Shown: piece by piece, positions 8,273-16,825 of the stretch
Layout of the letters: each line of letters opens with the position of its first letter
Numbering within the stretch: position 1 is the first letter of the stretch
Assembly (NCBI GenBank): GCA_015709695.1
Contig: CP054183.1
Span: 2,468,992-2,532,991, forward strand
Length of the DNA stretch: 64,000 bases
Source of the DNA: Gammaproteobacteria bacterium
Lineage (GTDB): Bacteria; Pseudomonadota; Gammaproteobacteria; Steroidobacterales; GCA-2729495
Direction: 5' to 3'
The notes under the pieces: generated by a model
What the model was told of the DNA's origin: nothing
The model's input: the letters and a program-made list of their open reading frames with translations, nothing else
Databases searched by the model: none
Translations under genes and position numbers: made by a program

Positions 8273-8450
8273 GGTCCTGTCCCCCCTGGCCGCATCATAA
8301 AACCAAACACTCTGGCGGCGGCTGCACCTTCGGCGTATATATTTCGCAACGGGCGCCAGTCCGACTGGCCGTCCGGGTACGGCTTGCCGGGCCCTGGCAC
8401 GGGAGCAGCCAGCGGACCGGCCATTCCATCACCACAGGGGGGGCTTCGTC

Positions 8451-10727
8451 ATGCATGTGTTGTCTTTCGTCCCGTCACGCGCCAGCCGCGCGTGCCTGCT
8501 GGCCATCGGCATCGGCGCGGGCCTGGCCCCGGCGCTGGCTGCCGCCGAGGACCAGTCGGGCATTCCCGAGATCATCGTCACCACCCAGCGCCGCGAGGAA
8601 AACCTGCAGGCGGTGCCGGTGGCGGTCAGCGCCTTCGATGCCCGCGCGCTGGAGAACCGGCAGATCACCGACAACCAGGATCTGCAGTCGGTGGTGCCCA
8701 GCCTGAAGATGACCAACAACATCGCCTCGCCGACCAACCTGTCGCCGTCCCTGCGCGGCTCCCTGCAGCAGGATGCCTCGATCATCGTCGCCGAATCGCC
8801 CTTCGGCATGTATATCGACGATGTCTACATCGGGCGCCTGAACGGCAACAACATCGCGCTGAACGACGTCGAGCGGATCGAGGTGCTGCGCGGGCCGCAG
8901 GGCACGCTCTACGGCCGCAACACGCTGGCGGGCGCCCTCAAGTTCATCACGCGCACGCCGGGCCAGGACTCGAGCTGGTTCGATGCCAGCATCGGACTGG
9001 GCAATCACGAGCAGAACGTGCTGAAGGCCTCGGCCGGTGGCGCCTTGAACGATGACTGGGCCGGCTCCATCGCCGGCCTGCACAGCTACAAGAAGGGCGA
9101 GTTCGACAACGTCGTCACCCACGAGGAGACCGACGAGCAGCGGAACAACGCCGTCCGCGGCAAGCTGCGCTACACCGGCATCGACAATCTCGACGTGGTC
9201 CTCTCGGCCTCGTTCCTCGAGAGCAAGCACGACTCGCTGCAGCTGGTGAACGCCACCACCCCCGGCGTGTCGGACGTCAACCAGTACACCTCCGACGACC
9301 TGGTGCCGACCTACGGCTACTACAACGTTGCCACGCCGACCAATCCCTCGCCGAAGCCGCCGCCGATCGCGAGCGACCCCGAGGGCGAGACGAAGCAGAC
9401 CATCGCCTCGCTGAACCTGTCGTACGACTTCGGTGGCATCACGCTGCGGTCCATCACCGCCTACGTGAATACCGATGACTTCTTCAGCACGGACTTCAGC
9501 GGCCGGGGCGGCATCACCGGCGCCTCGACGGCGGACGTGGACCAGTGGACCCAGGAGTTCCATCTCTTCGGCAAGGCCATGGGCGACCGCCTCAACTACC
9601 TGCTCGGCCTGTATTACCTCAACGAGCAGGGCGACCAGGACTTCGGCTGGGCCCTGTCCGCCCTCGGCCCTGCGGCGTCCAGCAGCCAGCTCGACATCGA
9701 CACCGATTCGTACTCGGTGTTCGGCCAGGCCGACTACCTGATCACCGATGCCCTCAAGGCCACGGTGGGCGCGCGCTGGGTACGGGACGAGAAGAAGTTC
9801 GACATGGCGTTCCAGGGGCTGTTGCCGCCGGTCACCCCGCTGACGGACGGCGCGCACCTGAAGGACGAGTGGTCGGAATTCACGCCACGCTTCGCGCTCG
9901 ACTACACCTTCGAACCCTTCGGTGAAGTCGACAGCCTCATGGCCTATGTCTCCGCCGCGAGGGGCTTCAAGTCCGGCGGCTACAACGGCATCGCCATACT
10001 CAATGCCAACGTCGCCAAGCAGAGCTACGGTCCCGAGGAGAACTGGACCTACGAGGGCGGCATCAAGCTCGATGCGCTGGACCGGCGGGTGCGCCTGAAC
10101 ATGGCGTACTTCTGGGCGGACATCGACGACCTGACCGCCAATGCCACGGTCGGCCTGTCGTTCCCGGTGGACAATGTCGGCGATGCCCAGGTCCACGGCC
10201 TGGAACTCGACCTCACCATGGCGCCCACCGAGAACCTGACGGTGTACTGGAACGCGGTGTTCCAGCACGGCTCCTACGGCACGCTGGACCCGATGGCCGC
10301 ACCATCCCAGGCGGTCTACAAGTTCCAGGTGCATCCGCGGGTGCCGCAGGTGCCGAGCTACGCCTACACGCTCGGCTTCGACTACGGCCTGCCGCTGGAC
10401 TTCCTCCGCTCCGGCAGCAAGTTCCGCGTCGGCATGGACTGGTTCAACACCGACGACTACATCACCAGCGCCACCAACGATTTCCAGGCCAGCGAATACG
10501 ACCGGCTCAACGGCTACCTGGCACTGGACATCGACGAGCACTGGGGTGTGCGCCTCGACGTCAAGAACATCGCCGACTCAGACGAGATCACCTCGGGCAG
10601 CCGCAAGACCACCTTGGCGCGCCTGCCCGATGGCACCATCATCGCCCCGCCCGGTGGCGGCGGTCTCGGCGGCTTCATCACCATGCCGCCGCGCGAGTGG
10701 CTGCTGCAGGTCACGTACCGGATGTAA
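8451..10727 (+). CDS. TonB-dependent receptor
   Basis: A 758-residue outer-membrane receptor that should import a bulky ligand using TonB energy. Order of parts: signal peptide (to about residue 33, cleavage after ALAAA), TonB-box/plug start EIIVTTQRREENLQ near 39-52, a plug with the conserved DDVYIGRLNGNNIALNDVER and VLRGPQGTLYGRNTLAG segments, then a long beta-barrel rich in alternating aromatic residues. It ends with LLQVTYRM; the last residue is Met rather than Phe, but the aromatic Tyr at -3 fits a barrel end. The subclass resembles receptors of Caulobacter and Sphingomonas style, used for plant- or lipid-derived ligands. No substrate-specific periplasmic or ABC partner is nearby. A strong terminator follows. 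Confidence 0.93.
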   Translation: MHVLSFVPSRASRACLLAIGIGAGLAPALAAAEDQSGIPEIIVTTQRREENLQAVPVAVSAFDARALENRQITDNQDLQSVVPSLKMTNNIASPTNLSPSLRGSLQQDASIIVAESPFGMYIDDVYIGRLNGNNIALNDVERIEVLRGPQGTLYGRNTLAGALKFITRTPGQDSSWFDASIGLGNHEQNVLKASAGGALNDDWAGSIAGLHSYKKGEFDNVVTHEETDEQRNNAVRGKLRYTGIDNLDVVLSASFLESKHDSLQLVNATTPGVSDVNQYTSDDLVPTYGYYNVATPTNPSPKPPPIASDPEGETKQTIASLNLSYDFGGITLRSITAYVNTDDFFSTDFSGRGGITGASTADVDQWTQEFHLFGKAMGDRLNYLLGLYYLNEQGDQDFGWALSALGPAASSSQLDIDTDSYSVFGQADYLITDALKATVGARWVRDEKKFDMAFQGLLPPVTPLTDGAHLKDEWSEFTPRFALDYTFEPFGEVDSLMAYVSAARGFKSGGYNGIAILNANVAKQSYGPEENWTYEGGIKLDALDRRVRLNMAYFWADIDDLTANATVGLSFPVDNVGDAQVHGLELDLTMAPTENLTVYWNAVFQHGSYGTLDPMAAPSQAVYKFQVHPRVPQVPSYAYTLGFDYGLPLDFLRSGSKFRVGMDWFNTDDYITSATNDFQASEYDRLNGYLALDIDEHWGVRLDVKNIADSDEITSGSRKTTLARLPDGTIIAPPGGGGLGGFITMPPREWLLQVTYRM

Positions 10728-10744
10728 CGGGATTGGCCTCGATA

Positions 10745-10774
10745 CGCCCGGGGAGCGATCCCCGGGCGTTTTTT
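10745..10774 (+). terminator. Rho-independent terminator of the TonB receptor gene
   Basis: Perfect 9-bp stem CGCCCGGGG / CCCCGGGCG with a 6-nt loop, followed directly by six T. It lies 18 nt after the receptor stop codon. It also forms the first half of a 62-bp direct repeat found again at 11675. Confidence 0.9.
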
Positions 10775-10806
10775 CACCTGGCTACCATGGCACCAGCCAG
10801 CCCGCG
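10745..10806 (+). repeat. 62-bp direct repeat, copy 1
   Basis: Imperfect copy (49 of 62 positions by my hand alignment) of 11675-11736. It holds the receptor terminator plus a fragment that reads, on the minus strand, A-G-W-L-V-P-W-stop. That is nearly identical to the last codons of rlmJ (A-G-W-L-V-P-E-stop) in copy 2. The two copies bracket the nucleotidyltransferase cassette. Confidence 0.75.
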
Positions 10807-10902
10807 TCGGTGCCGTCATTACCATTGACGCTACCGGGCGACATCCCGGCATGGCGTGGTGCGGTATCATCACGTCATGCTTCGATCGACCCTCGAGTCT
10901 CC

Positions 10903-11415
10903 ATGAAGCTGGCGAGCCTGGAGGCGATTGCCGTCGCCCTGCGCGATGCCGGGGCCCGCTACCTGATCGTCGGCGGACTGGCGGTCGCCGCACACGGCTA
11001 CGGCCGTGTCACGTTCGATCTCGACCTGGTGGTGCAATTGCAACCCGATAACCTGCGCCGGGCCATGCAGGCGCTGGAGTCGCTGGGCTATCGCCCGACG
11101 CTGCCGGTCCAGACGCGACAATTCGCCGATGCCGAGAGCCGCGATGCCTGGATCCGCGACAAGAACATGGTCGTCTTCCAGATGCACAGCGACAAGCACC
11201 CCGAAACGCGGATCGACCTGTTCGTGTCCGAACCTTTCGACTTCGATTCGGAGTACGACGCCGCTCTCGTCGGCGAGATTCTGCCGGGTCTGCCAGTGCG
11301 TTTCGTGTGCCTGGAGACCCTGGTTCAGATGAAGGCCATGGCCGGCCGGCCCAAGGACCTGGAAGATGTCAGGCAACTGAGACTGTTGCAGCAGGAACCC
11401 GATCATGGCGAATGA
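10903..11415 (+). CDS. Nucleotidyltransferase (MNT-like), toxin-antitoxin-style
   Basis: This 170-residue protein has a minimal nucleotidyltransferase core: the GG loop at 24-25 (YLIVGGLAVAAHG) and the acidic pair Asp39/Asp41 in RVTFDLDLVV, which bind the metal and NTP. A further acidic residue (RIDLFVSE, Asp near 104) completes a possible triad. It resembles the AbiEii/MNT-like group, whose members modify a partner protein or tRNA 3' ends by adding nucleotides. The ATG at 10903 is preceded by GAGTCTCC without a strong ribosome site. Its last 11 nt overlap the start of the small partner gene. The cassette sits between two direct repeats, which suggests acquisition or rearrangement. Confidence 0.75.
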   Translation: MKLASLEAIAVALRDAGARYLIVGGLAVAAHGYGRVTFDLDLVVQLQPDNLRRAMQALESLGYRPTLPVQTRQFADAESRDAWIRDKNMVVFQMHSDKHPETRIDLFVSEPFDFDSEYDAALVGEILPGLPVRFVCLETLVQMKAMAGRPKDLEDVRQLRLLQQEPDHGE

Positions 11416-11641
11416 GAACCCGCCGGATGCCGCCACCGCCTGGCATGAGCACAACATCTCGCAGCTGCGCCATTTTCGCTCGCTGAGCCTGCGCGCCAGG
11501 CTGGAAGCCGTTCAGGGCATGGCGGACGTCGTTCGGCATTTTCGGCAGATGAGGGTCGAGGGCCGCTTCAAGGAATCAGGGATCCGCGGGGGTGAGGCTC
11601 GGCATCCAGCCGACCACTCTGCGAGAGGGAGGAGCGGATAG
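11405..11641 (+). CDS. Small partner of the nucleotidyltransferase
   Basis: A 78-residue soluble, charged helical protein. It begins 11 nt before the nucleotidyltransferase stop, so the two are translated together. The core (AWHEHNISQLRHFRSLSLRA and a following helix with MADVVRHFRQMR) looks like the short helical partners often found directly after MNT-like nucleotidyltransferase genes. After about residue 57 the sequence becomes Gly/Arg/Ser-rich and may be read-through into non-native DNA near the repeat border. The exact role, antitoxin or adaptor, is not shown by the sequence. Confidence 0.6.
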   Translation: MANENPPDAATAWHEHNISQLRHFRSLSLRARLEAVQGMADVVRHFRQMRVEGRFKESGIRGGEARHPADHSARGRSG

Positions 11642-11674
11642 CGTTCCCGAAGTCCGTGCCGGGATCGATGCAGC

Positions 11675-11705
11675 CGCCCGGAGTTCGCTCCCCGGGCGCT
11701 TTTTT
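11675..11705 (+). terminator. Terminator after the nucleotidyltransferase cassette
   Basis: Stem CGCCCGG / CCGGGCG, with an inner AG/CT pair that can close a TTCG loop, then C and six T. It would end the plus-strand cassette transcript before the converging rlmJ gene. Confidence 0.8.
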
Positions 11706-11736
11706 GCCGGCCTATTCCGGCACCAGCCAGCCCGCG
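11675..11736 (+). repeat. 62-bp direct repeat, copy 2
   Basis: Second copy of the repeat at 10745-10806. The left half is a terminator hairpin, the right half is the true 3' end of rlmJ. This copy encodes the intact rlmJ stop region, so copy 1 is the displaced or duplicated one. Confidence 0.75.
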
Positions 11737-12551
11737 CTCCAGCGGCCACGGCCCTGGATCGACAGCGTGCGCCACAGCCAGGGTGCCAGCGCGGCGATCT
11801 CCGCATCGACTCCCCAGGGCAGGTTCACGGCCACCACGCCGGAACCGCGCAGGCCGTCGTGTCCCTCGCCCTCCACCTCGACGGCGACCTGGTAGACACG
11901 CCGCAGCCCCAGGGCGGCAATGCGGGCGGGAAGGCGCGCGCCCGGGCGATGGCGCAACAGCGGGTACCAGAGCAGGTAGACGCCCGTCGCCCAGCGCCGA
12001 TGGCAGGCCGCCAGCAGCTCCACCACCCGGCGGTAGTCGTCCTTGTCCTCGTAGGCGGGATCGATCAGCACCAGGCCGCGGCGCTCGGGTGGCGGCAGCA
12101 GTGCCGGCAGGCCCTCGAAGCAGTCGCGCGCGTGCAGGTGCACCTGCGGGTCATGGCCAAACAGGCGGTGCAGCGCTGCCAGCGCCTGCGGGTGCAGCTC
12201 CATGAGCACCAGGTGATCGGCGGGCCGCAGCAGCGAGCGGGCGAGCCAGGGTGAGCCGGGATAGCGCCGCAGGGCGCTGCCGCCATTGCAGCCGCGTACG
12301 GCCTCGAGGCAGGGGGCGATCTCCGCCGGGGCATCGCCCGCCGCCAGCACCCGGCCGATGCCGCCTTCGAACTCCGCATTCCGGCGTGCCTCGCGGCTGC
12401 CGAGGTCGTAGAGCCCCGATCCCGCATGGGCGTCGAGCACCCGCAGTGGCTTCTCCTTGCGCAGCAGGGCGCGCAGCACCAGCGCCAGGACGGCGTGCTT
12501 GAGCACGTCGGCGTGGTTGCCGGCATGGTATTCGTGCTGGTAGCTGAGCAT
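11712..12551 (-). CDS. rlmJ: 23S rRNA (adenine-2030-N6)-methyltransferase
   Basis: The 279-residue protein matches RlmJ (YhiR) in length and layout. It begins [20 protein letters not shown], the family hallmark, followed by the SAM-binding motif [12 protein letters not shown] near 43-54. The catalytic segment with an [ND]PPY-like motif reads [13 protein letters not shown] (DPAY) near 160-172, typical of N6-adenine methyltransferases. It methylates A2030 of 23S rRNA before ribosome assembly. The ATG at 12551 gives the canonical N-terminus; a longer upstream extension is not conserved. The last seven codons recur at the far side of the upstream cassette as a direct repeat. Confidence 0.95.
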   Translation of the reverse strand: MLSYQHEYHAGNHADVLKHAVLALVLRALLRKEKPLRVLDAHAGSGLYDLGSREARRNAEFEGGIGRVLAAGDAPAEIAPCLEAVRGCNGGSALRRYPGSPWLARSLLRPADHLVLMELHPQALAALHRLFGHDPQVHLHARDCFEGLPALLPPPERRGLVLIDPAYEDKDDYRRVVELLAACHRRWATGVYLLWYPLLRHRPGARLPARIAALGLRRVYQVAVEVEGEGHDGLRGSGVVAVNLPWGVDAEIAALAPWLWRTLSIQGRGRWSAGWLVPE

Positions 12552-12646
12552 GGCGCTGCGCAGGTTATCAGCATGCGGGCGGCAATACGGAATTCGGGGA
12601 TAATACCGCCCCGCCAGATCACGACCGGGCACCGCCGGGGACGCCG

Positions 12647-13369
12647 ATGGGACGCATATTCGAAGTACGCAAGCACACCATGTTCGCGCGCTGGAACCGC
12701 ATGGCCAAGCAGTTCACGCGCATCAACAAGGACATCACCATCGCCGTGAAGGCCGGCGGCACCGATCCGTCGAACAATCCGGCGCTGAGGCGCGTCATCC
12801 AGAATGCCCGCGCCATCAACATGCCGAAGGACAAGGTCGAGGCCGCCATCAAGCGCGCCGCCGGCAAGGACGTCGCCAACTACGAGGTGGCGATCTACGA
12901 GGGCTACGCCCCGCACGGCGTGGCCATCCTGGTGGAAACCGCCACCGACAACCCGACCCGCACCGTCGGCAACGTGCGCAACATCTTCAACAAGCACGGC
13001 GGCAACCTCGCCAGCACCGGCAGCGTCAGTTTCATGTTCCGCCGCATGGGCGTGTTCCGCCTGGCCCCGGAGGGCATCGACCAGGATGACCTCGAGCTCT
13101 ACCTCATCGACCACGGCCTGGAGGAGATGGGCGAGAGCACGGGAGAGAAGGGCGAGCCGCAGCTGGTCATCCGCTGCCTGTTCCCGGAGTTCGGCCACCT
13201 GCAGAAGGCGCTGGAGGATCGCGGCATCACGCCGGTGTCCGCCGAGCAGGAGTACGTTTGCACCAGCGCCACGGAGCTGCCCGAGGACCAGGCCAGGGAA
13301 GTGCTCGAGCTCATCGACAAGCTCGAGCAGGACGAGGACGTGCAGAAGGTCTACCACACCCTCGCCTGA
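12647..13369 (+). CDS. YebC/PmpR-family protein (atypical N-terminus)
   Basis: A 240-residue YebC-family protein, a group implicated in transcription regulation and, more recently, in translation of proline-rich stretches. The family core is present: [40 protein letters not shown] and [15 protein letters not shown]. However, the N-terminus is [20 protein letters not shown] rather than the usual MAGHSKWANIKHRK of Gammaproteobacteria. It resembles the variant I associate with Bacteroidota. It is not next to ruvC or ruvA, the common YebC context. It is divergent from rlmJ, with 95 nt between starts. Confidence 0.9.
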   Translation: MGRIFEVRKHTMFARWNRMAKQFTRINKDITIAVKAGGTDPSNNPALRRVIQNARAINMPKDKVEAAIKRAAGKDVANYEVAIYEGYAPHGVAILVETATDNPTRTVGNVRNIFNKHGGNLASTGSVSFMFRRMGVFRLAPEGIDQDDLELYLIDHGLEEMGESTGEKGEPQLVIRCLFPEFGHLQKALEDRGITPVSAEQEYVCTSATELPEDQAREVLELIDKLEQDEDVQKVYHTLA

Positions 13370-13544
13370 GGCCCCGGCCTGAGGCCCAGGCCTGCGCCAC
13401 GCGGCTGCGGCAAGCCGCCGCAGCCCGCAAGCGGCGGAGCCGGCCGCCCGTCCTGACGGTGGACATATTGTCGGGTGACGCTGGCCCCGTAGCCCCGCCT
13501 GGGTCGATAATTGCCGCCCTCGCCCTTCCGGCTGGAGCGCCGCC

Positions 13545-14684
13545 ATGTACATCAATTTCTGGTATCCGATTGCCCGCAGCACCGAGGTGTCGGCCGACAA
13601 GCCGCTGAAGGTGACGCTGCTGGGGCTGCCCTTCGTCACCTACCGCGACCAGTCCGGCAAGGCGCATGTGCTGGCGGATACCTGCGTGCACCGCGGCGGC
13701 TCGCTCGGCGCCGGTCGCATCAAGGACGGCTGCGTGGTCTGCCCCTACCACGGCTGGGAATTCTCCGGTGACGGCAAGTGCACCCGCATCCCCTCGCTGG
13801 GCGACGATGCCAAGCTGCCGGCACGCGCCAAGGTGGACAGCTACCCGGTCCAGGAGAAGTACGGCATCGTCTTCGCCTTCCTCGGCGACCTGCCCGAAGC
13901 CGAGCGCCCGCCGCTCTACGACATCGAAGAGTACGGCCAGGCGCCCTGGAAGGCCCAGCTCTACGTGCTCGACGTCAAGGCCTACTACGAGCGCTCCATG
14001 GAGAACGGGCTCGATCCGATCCACAACGAGTTCGTGCACCCGCTGCAGGGCGCGCCCATGATGTCGCCCGAGCGCCAGCGCCAGCCGGTGCCGGTGGAGG
14101 ACATCCCCTGGGGCAGCAAGTTCTACGTGCCCTTCGGCGACAAGCTGATCAAGGACACCGACCTCTCCCGCATCAAGACCGGCGATCGCCTCGGTGCCGC
14201 CGGCTCCTGGCACCAGGGACCGAACCAGCTGGTCACCTGGATCGACCTCACCGCCACCAACTCCTTCCACCAGTACCTGTTCGAGGCCCCGGTCGACGAA
14301 GGCAGCACGCGCATCTTCTTCGTCAACATGCGCAACTGGCTCACCGACGACAAGCACGACCAGCGCATGGAGGATGTCACCCTGCGCATCGTCCACGAGG
14401 ACATCCTCGTGCTCGAAAAGCTCAATCCGGTGCGCACACCGGACACCAATACCAAGGAGGTGCTGGTCCCGGGTGACTACGCGCTGGTGCGCTACCGCGA
14501 GTGGCTGAAGAAATGGGATGCCATGGGCTGGCGCATCGACATGAAGGCACTGCGGGCGAAGCAGGGCGATGTCGCCATGACCATCCCCTGCCCGGCGCGT
14601 CGCGAATCCGGCAACTGGGTGCTCGACACGGTGCCGTTGCTGCCGGCGGCCGCGCCGGCAACGGCCGCGGAGCGCCGCGCCTGA
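13545..14684 (+). CDS. Rieske non-heme iron oxygenase, large subunit
   Basis: The 379-residue protein has an N-terminal Rieske [2Fe-2S] domain with ligands Cys47, His49, Cys66 and His69 (C-x-H-x16-C-x2-H). A catalytic domain follows with the mononuclear iron site Asp157-x2-His160-x4-His165 (DPIHNEFVH). The layout matches single-component-type oxygenases such as vanillate O-demethylase or pheophorbide a oxygenase, which hydroxylate or demethylate aromatic, steroid or similar rings using electrons from a separate reductase. No reductase or ferredoxin gene is adjacent, so the electron donor must be encoded elsewhere. The 175-nt gap upstream separates it from the YebC gene. The substrate is unknown. 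Confidence 0.92.
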   Translation: MYINFWYPIARSTEVSADKPLKVTLLGLPFVTYRDQSGKAHVLADTCVHRGGSLGAGRIKDGCVVCPYHGWEFSGDGKCTRIPSLGDDAKLPARAKVDSYPVQEKYGIVFAFLGDLPEAERPPLYDIEEYGQAPWKAQLYVLDVKAYYERSMENGLDPIHNEFVHPLQGAPMMSPERQRQPVPVEDIPWGSKFYVPFGDKLIKDTDLSRIKTGDRLGAAGSWHQGPNQLVTWIDLTATNSFHQYLFEAPVDEGSTRIFFVNMRNWLTDDKHDQRMEDVTLRIVHEDILVLEKLNPVRTPDTNTKEVLVPGDYALVRYREWLKKWDAMGWRIDMKALRAKQGDVAMTIPCPARRESGNWVLDTVPLLPAAAPATAAERRA

Positions 14685-14737
14685 CCGACGCTGCCGCGCC
14701 CCTGACGCGAGGCGAAAGCTGCACTTGACTGGCTGCG

Positions 14738-14765
14738 TTGACAGGCCGGTGGCCGGATCCATACT
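14738..14765 (+). promoter_or_regulatory. Sigma-70-type promoter of the TolB-like gene
   Basis: Consensus TTGACA (14738-14743), 16-nt spacer, then CATACT (14760-14765). Transcription would start near 14772, leaving a leader of about 27 nt that contains the GGAGGGG ribosome site before the ATG at 14799. Confidence 0.6.
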
Positions 14766-14798
14766 GGCGCGCACCTCATGTCCCGGAGGGGTACCGTC

Positions 14799-15881
14799 AT
14801 GCGCAACGTCGTTCCAGCCATCGTCCTCGTCACCGCCATGGGCCTGTCGCCGCTGCCGGCCACGGCCGGCGGCAAGTCCAGCTTCTCGCCGCCAGCCGGG
14901 GCCACCGTCTCCGAGGAAGGGCCGCGCCGGCTGAAGGTCTACCGGATCCCGAATATCCCCAAGGCCGCGGAAGCCTACTACGGGACCGACAACCTGCATG
15001 TCATCGCCCAGGTCCAGGATCCCGACGCGGTGCGCAGCAAGCCCACCGACGGCGGCGCACTCACCTGGACCTTCACCGACCAGGGCACGGAACTGACCCG
15101 CATCAACGCCATCGGCAACGACGCCTGTTCCTATTTCTTCCCCGACATGAAGCAGGTCGCCTGGACCTCGGTGCGCGACCACCTGGACCTGCCGCTCGGC
15201 AACTGGTCCGATCCGAAGAACTACCCGCAGGGCGGCGAGCTCTACATCTCGGACCTGAAGGGTGGCAACGTCAAGCGCCTGACGAACAACCTGGACTATG
15301 ACGCGGAAATCTCGGTGTCACCCGACGGCCGGTGGATCGTCTTCGGCCGCCAGATCGACGGCGACATGGACCTCTGGCGCATGCATGCCGATGGCACCGG
15401 CGAACAGCGCATCACCGACACCCGGGACTGGGACGAGGGCCGCCCCATGTACCTGCCGGACAGCGAGACGGTGATGTTCCGCGCCTGGCGGCACGAGGAC
15501 TACGGCAGGATCCGCCCGACACCGATGACGGTGTTCACCATCCGCCACGACGGCACCGGCCTCAAGGCGCGCACCCGTCCCGGCACCGGCATGAACTGGA
15601 GCAGCTACCCGGCGCCCGACGGGCGGCACTTCATCGCCGTGCAGGTCATCGGCAACAACAACTGGGAGATCTTCCTCTACGACATGGAGAACCCGGACGC
15701 CGAGCCCGAGCGGCTGACATGGAACGACAGCTTCGACGGCCTCGATTCGATCTCCCCGGATGGCTCGAAGATGCTGTTCGCCCGGGCGCTGGGCAAGGGC
15801 TTCATGAGCGACCTGTATACCCACGTCATGGACATCTCGTCGCTGAACATCGGGCCCGAGAACTACAAGGGCAAGCGCTAG
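14799..15881 (+). CDS. Secreted TolB-like WD40/PD40 beta-propeller protein
   Basis: A 360-residue periplasmic protein. The signal peptide (MRNVVPAIVLVTAMGLSPLP, cleavage after ATA near residue 24) is followed by beta-propeller blades of the PD40/TolB type. Repeats such as YDAEISVSPDGRWIVFGRQ, DMDLWRMHADGTGEQRITD and FDGLDSISPDGSKMLFARA each contain the S-P-D-G turn. It does not have a TolB-specific N-terminal domain or the tol-pal context, so it is probably a ligand-binding or scaffolding propeller. The ATG at 14799 has GGAGGGG 8 nt upstream, better than the ATG at 14778 that precedes the ribosome site. It converges with the next gene, overlapping by 4 nt. Confidence 0.8.
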   Translation: MRNVVPAIVLVTAMGLSPLPATAGGKSSFSPPAGATVSEEGPRRLKVYRIPNIPKAAEAYYGTDNLHVIAQVQDPDAVRSKPTDGGALTWTFTDQGTELTRINAIGNDACSYFFPDMKQVAWTSVRDHLDLPLGNWSDPKNYPQGGELYISDLKGGNVKRLTNNLDYDAEISVSPDGRWIVFGRQIDGDMDLWRMHADGTGEQRITDTRDWDEGRPMYLPDSETVMFRAWRHEDYGRIRPTPMTVFTIRHDGTGLKARTRPGTGMNWSSYPAPDGRHFIAVQVIGNNNWEIFLYDMENPDAEPERLTWNDSFDGLDSISPDGSKMLFARALGKGFMSDLYTHVMDISSLNIGPENYKGKR

Positions 15882-16606
15882 CGATCGAGGTTGGCGACGA
15901 AGAAGCGCGCGCTGCGATCGTCGGCAAAATCGATCTGCCGGTCGGCGCTGGTGCTGGCCGGGTTGTCGAAAAGCTGGTGCGAATAGAGCCCGAAGCCCTG
16001 GTGGTTGCCGCCCGGCAGGGTGAGGTAGCGCACCGTGGGCGGCAGCCTCGCCTTGACGGCCTCGAAGCGCTCCGGCGTCAGCAGGCCATCGCGCTCGCCG
16101 CGGATAAACAACACCGGCACCTGCAGGTTGCGAAAATCGCCTGGCACGTCGCTGGCCCAGAGCGCCAGCGCCTTGACCGGCGGCGCGTGGCGGGCCATCA
16201 GCTCCAGCGCGGCAAACCCGCCCATGGAATGGCCGATCACCACCCAGTCGCCCACGCCGAAGCGGGCCATGCGGGCCGCCGCGCCCTCGATCGCGTTGAT
16301 GGGCAGTCGCAGGGCACCGGCCGGCGCATACACGGTGTAGCCGATGGCGGCGAAGTAGGCCGCCGTCTTCGCGTAGGCGAGCGGTTCGACGAGGGCGCCC
16401 TGCATGATGAGCAGGCCGTGGCCATTCGGCCTCGCCGGCGTGAAGACCAGCGCGCCGTCATCCTCGACGGTGGCCGTGTAGCCCTCGCCCTTCAGGTAGG
16501 CGTCCGCCTCGGGCAACGGCCGGCCTTCGAGCTGGTACAGGGCCAGCACCACGGTGCCGGCCAGCACCATCAGCCCGACCATGGCAATGCCTATTTTCTG
16601 CAGCAT
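15878..16606 (-). CDS. Membrane-anchored alpha/beta hydrolase
   Basis: The 242-residue protein begins with MLQKIGIAMVGLMVLAGTVV, a signal anchor, so the catalytic part should lie in the periplasm. The alpha/beta hydrolase triad is readable: Ser127 in GHSMGG (125-130), Asp173 in ERDGLL, and His202 in GGNHQGFG. It resembles the Abhydrolase_5 group (small esterases of dienelactone-hydrolase type). The ATG at 16606 is chosen because the anchor starts there. A minus-strand terminator hairpin at 16629-16658 lies between it and a tiny upstream peptide gene, so expression may depend on read-through of that terminator or on an unseen promoter. Confidence 0.85.
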   Translation of the reverse strand: MLQKIGIAMVGLMVLAGTVVLALYQLEGRPLPEADAYLKGEGYTATVEDDGALVFTPARPNGHGLLIMQGALVEPLAYAKTAAYFAAIGYTVYAPAGALRLPINAIEGAAARMARFGVGDWVVIGHSMGGFAALELMARHAPPVKALALWASDVPGDFRNLQVPVLFIRGERDGLLTPERFEAVKARLPPTVRYLTLPGGNHQGFGLYSHQLFDNPASTSADRQIDFADDRSARFFVANLDR

Positions 16607-16628
16607 GTGGATATCCCCGCGGGTGCAC

Positions 16629-16658
16629 AAAAAGAAAGGCCGCATTGCTGCGGCCTTT
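16629..16658 (-). terminator. Terminator of the 26-residue peptide unit (or attenuator of the hydrolase)
   Basis: Perfect 10-bp stem AAAGGCCGCA / TGCGGCCTTT with a 4-nt loop, followed on the minus strand by C and five T. It lies 51 nt after the stop of the small peptide gene and 22 nt before the hydrolase ATG. Confidence 0.85.
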
Positions 16659-16709
16659 CAGTGAGATCGGGTGTGCCCAACCCCTGGATCGGTATCTCGA
16701 TCCGCGCGC

Positions 16710-16790
16710 TCAGACCGCCACCGAAGGCAGCTCCGCTGTCCGGCCGAGACGCGAGGGTTGCAGCGACACCGTCGAAATCTCACTAGACAT
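16710..16790 (-). CDS. 26-residue peptide with perfect extended Shine-Dalgarno
   Basis: The 27-codon frame encodes M-S-S-E-I-S-T-V-S-L, then Q-P-S-R-L-G-R-T-A-E, then L-P-S-V-A-V. What makes it credible is its setting. AAAGGAGGTGATCC, complementary to the whole anti-Shine-Dalgarno tail of 16S rRNA, ends two nt before the ATG with the ideal 7-nt spacing from the GGAGG core. A promoter with an 18-nt spacer lies just upstream and a strong terminator follows. The peptide has no signal sequence, membrane helix or cysteine, so a modified-peptide precursor, a leader peptide or a small protein regulator are all possible. I do not recognise a homologue. It sits between the methyltransferase and hydrolase genes on the same strand. 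Confidence 0.55.
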   Translation of the reverse strand: MSSEISTVSLQPSRLGRTAELPSVAV

Positions 16791-16825
16791 TGGATCACCT
16801 CCTTTTCGCTGTTGGACGAGACCTG

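Noticed and set aside
8475-10541. Long minus-strand open frame opposite the TonB receptor
   Set aside because: It is the antisense of a high-GC gene, rich in His/Arg/Gly/Val with no domain or start signal; the plus strand encodes a clear receptor.
16789-16806. Plus-strand match to the 3' end of 16S rRNA
   Set aside because: The match ends at the anti-Shine-Dalgarno region; upstream sequence is not 16S. It is better explained as a perfect ribosome-binding site on the minus strand.
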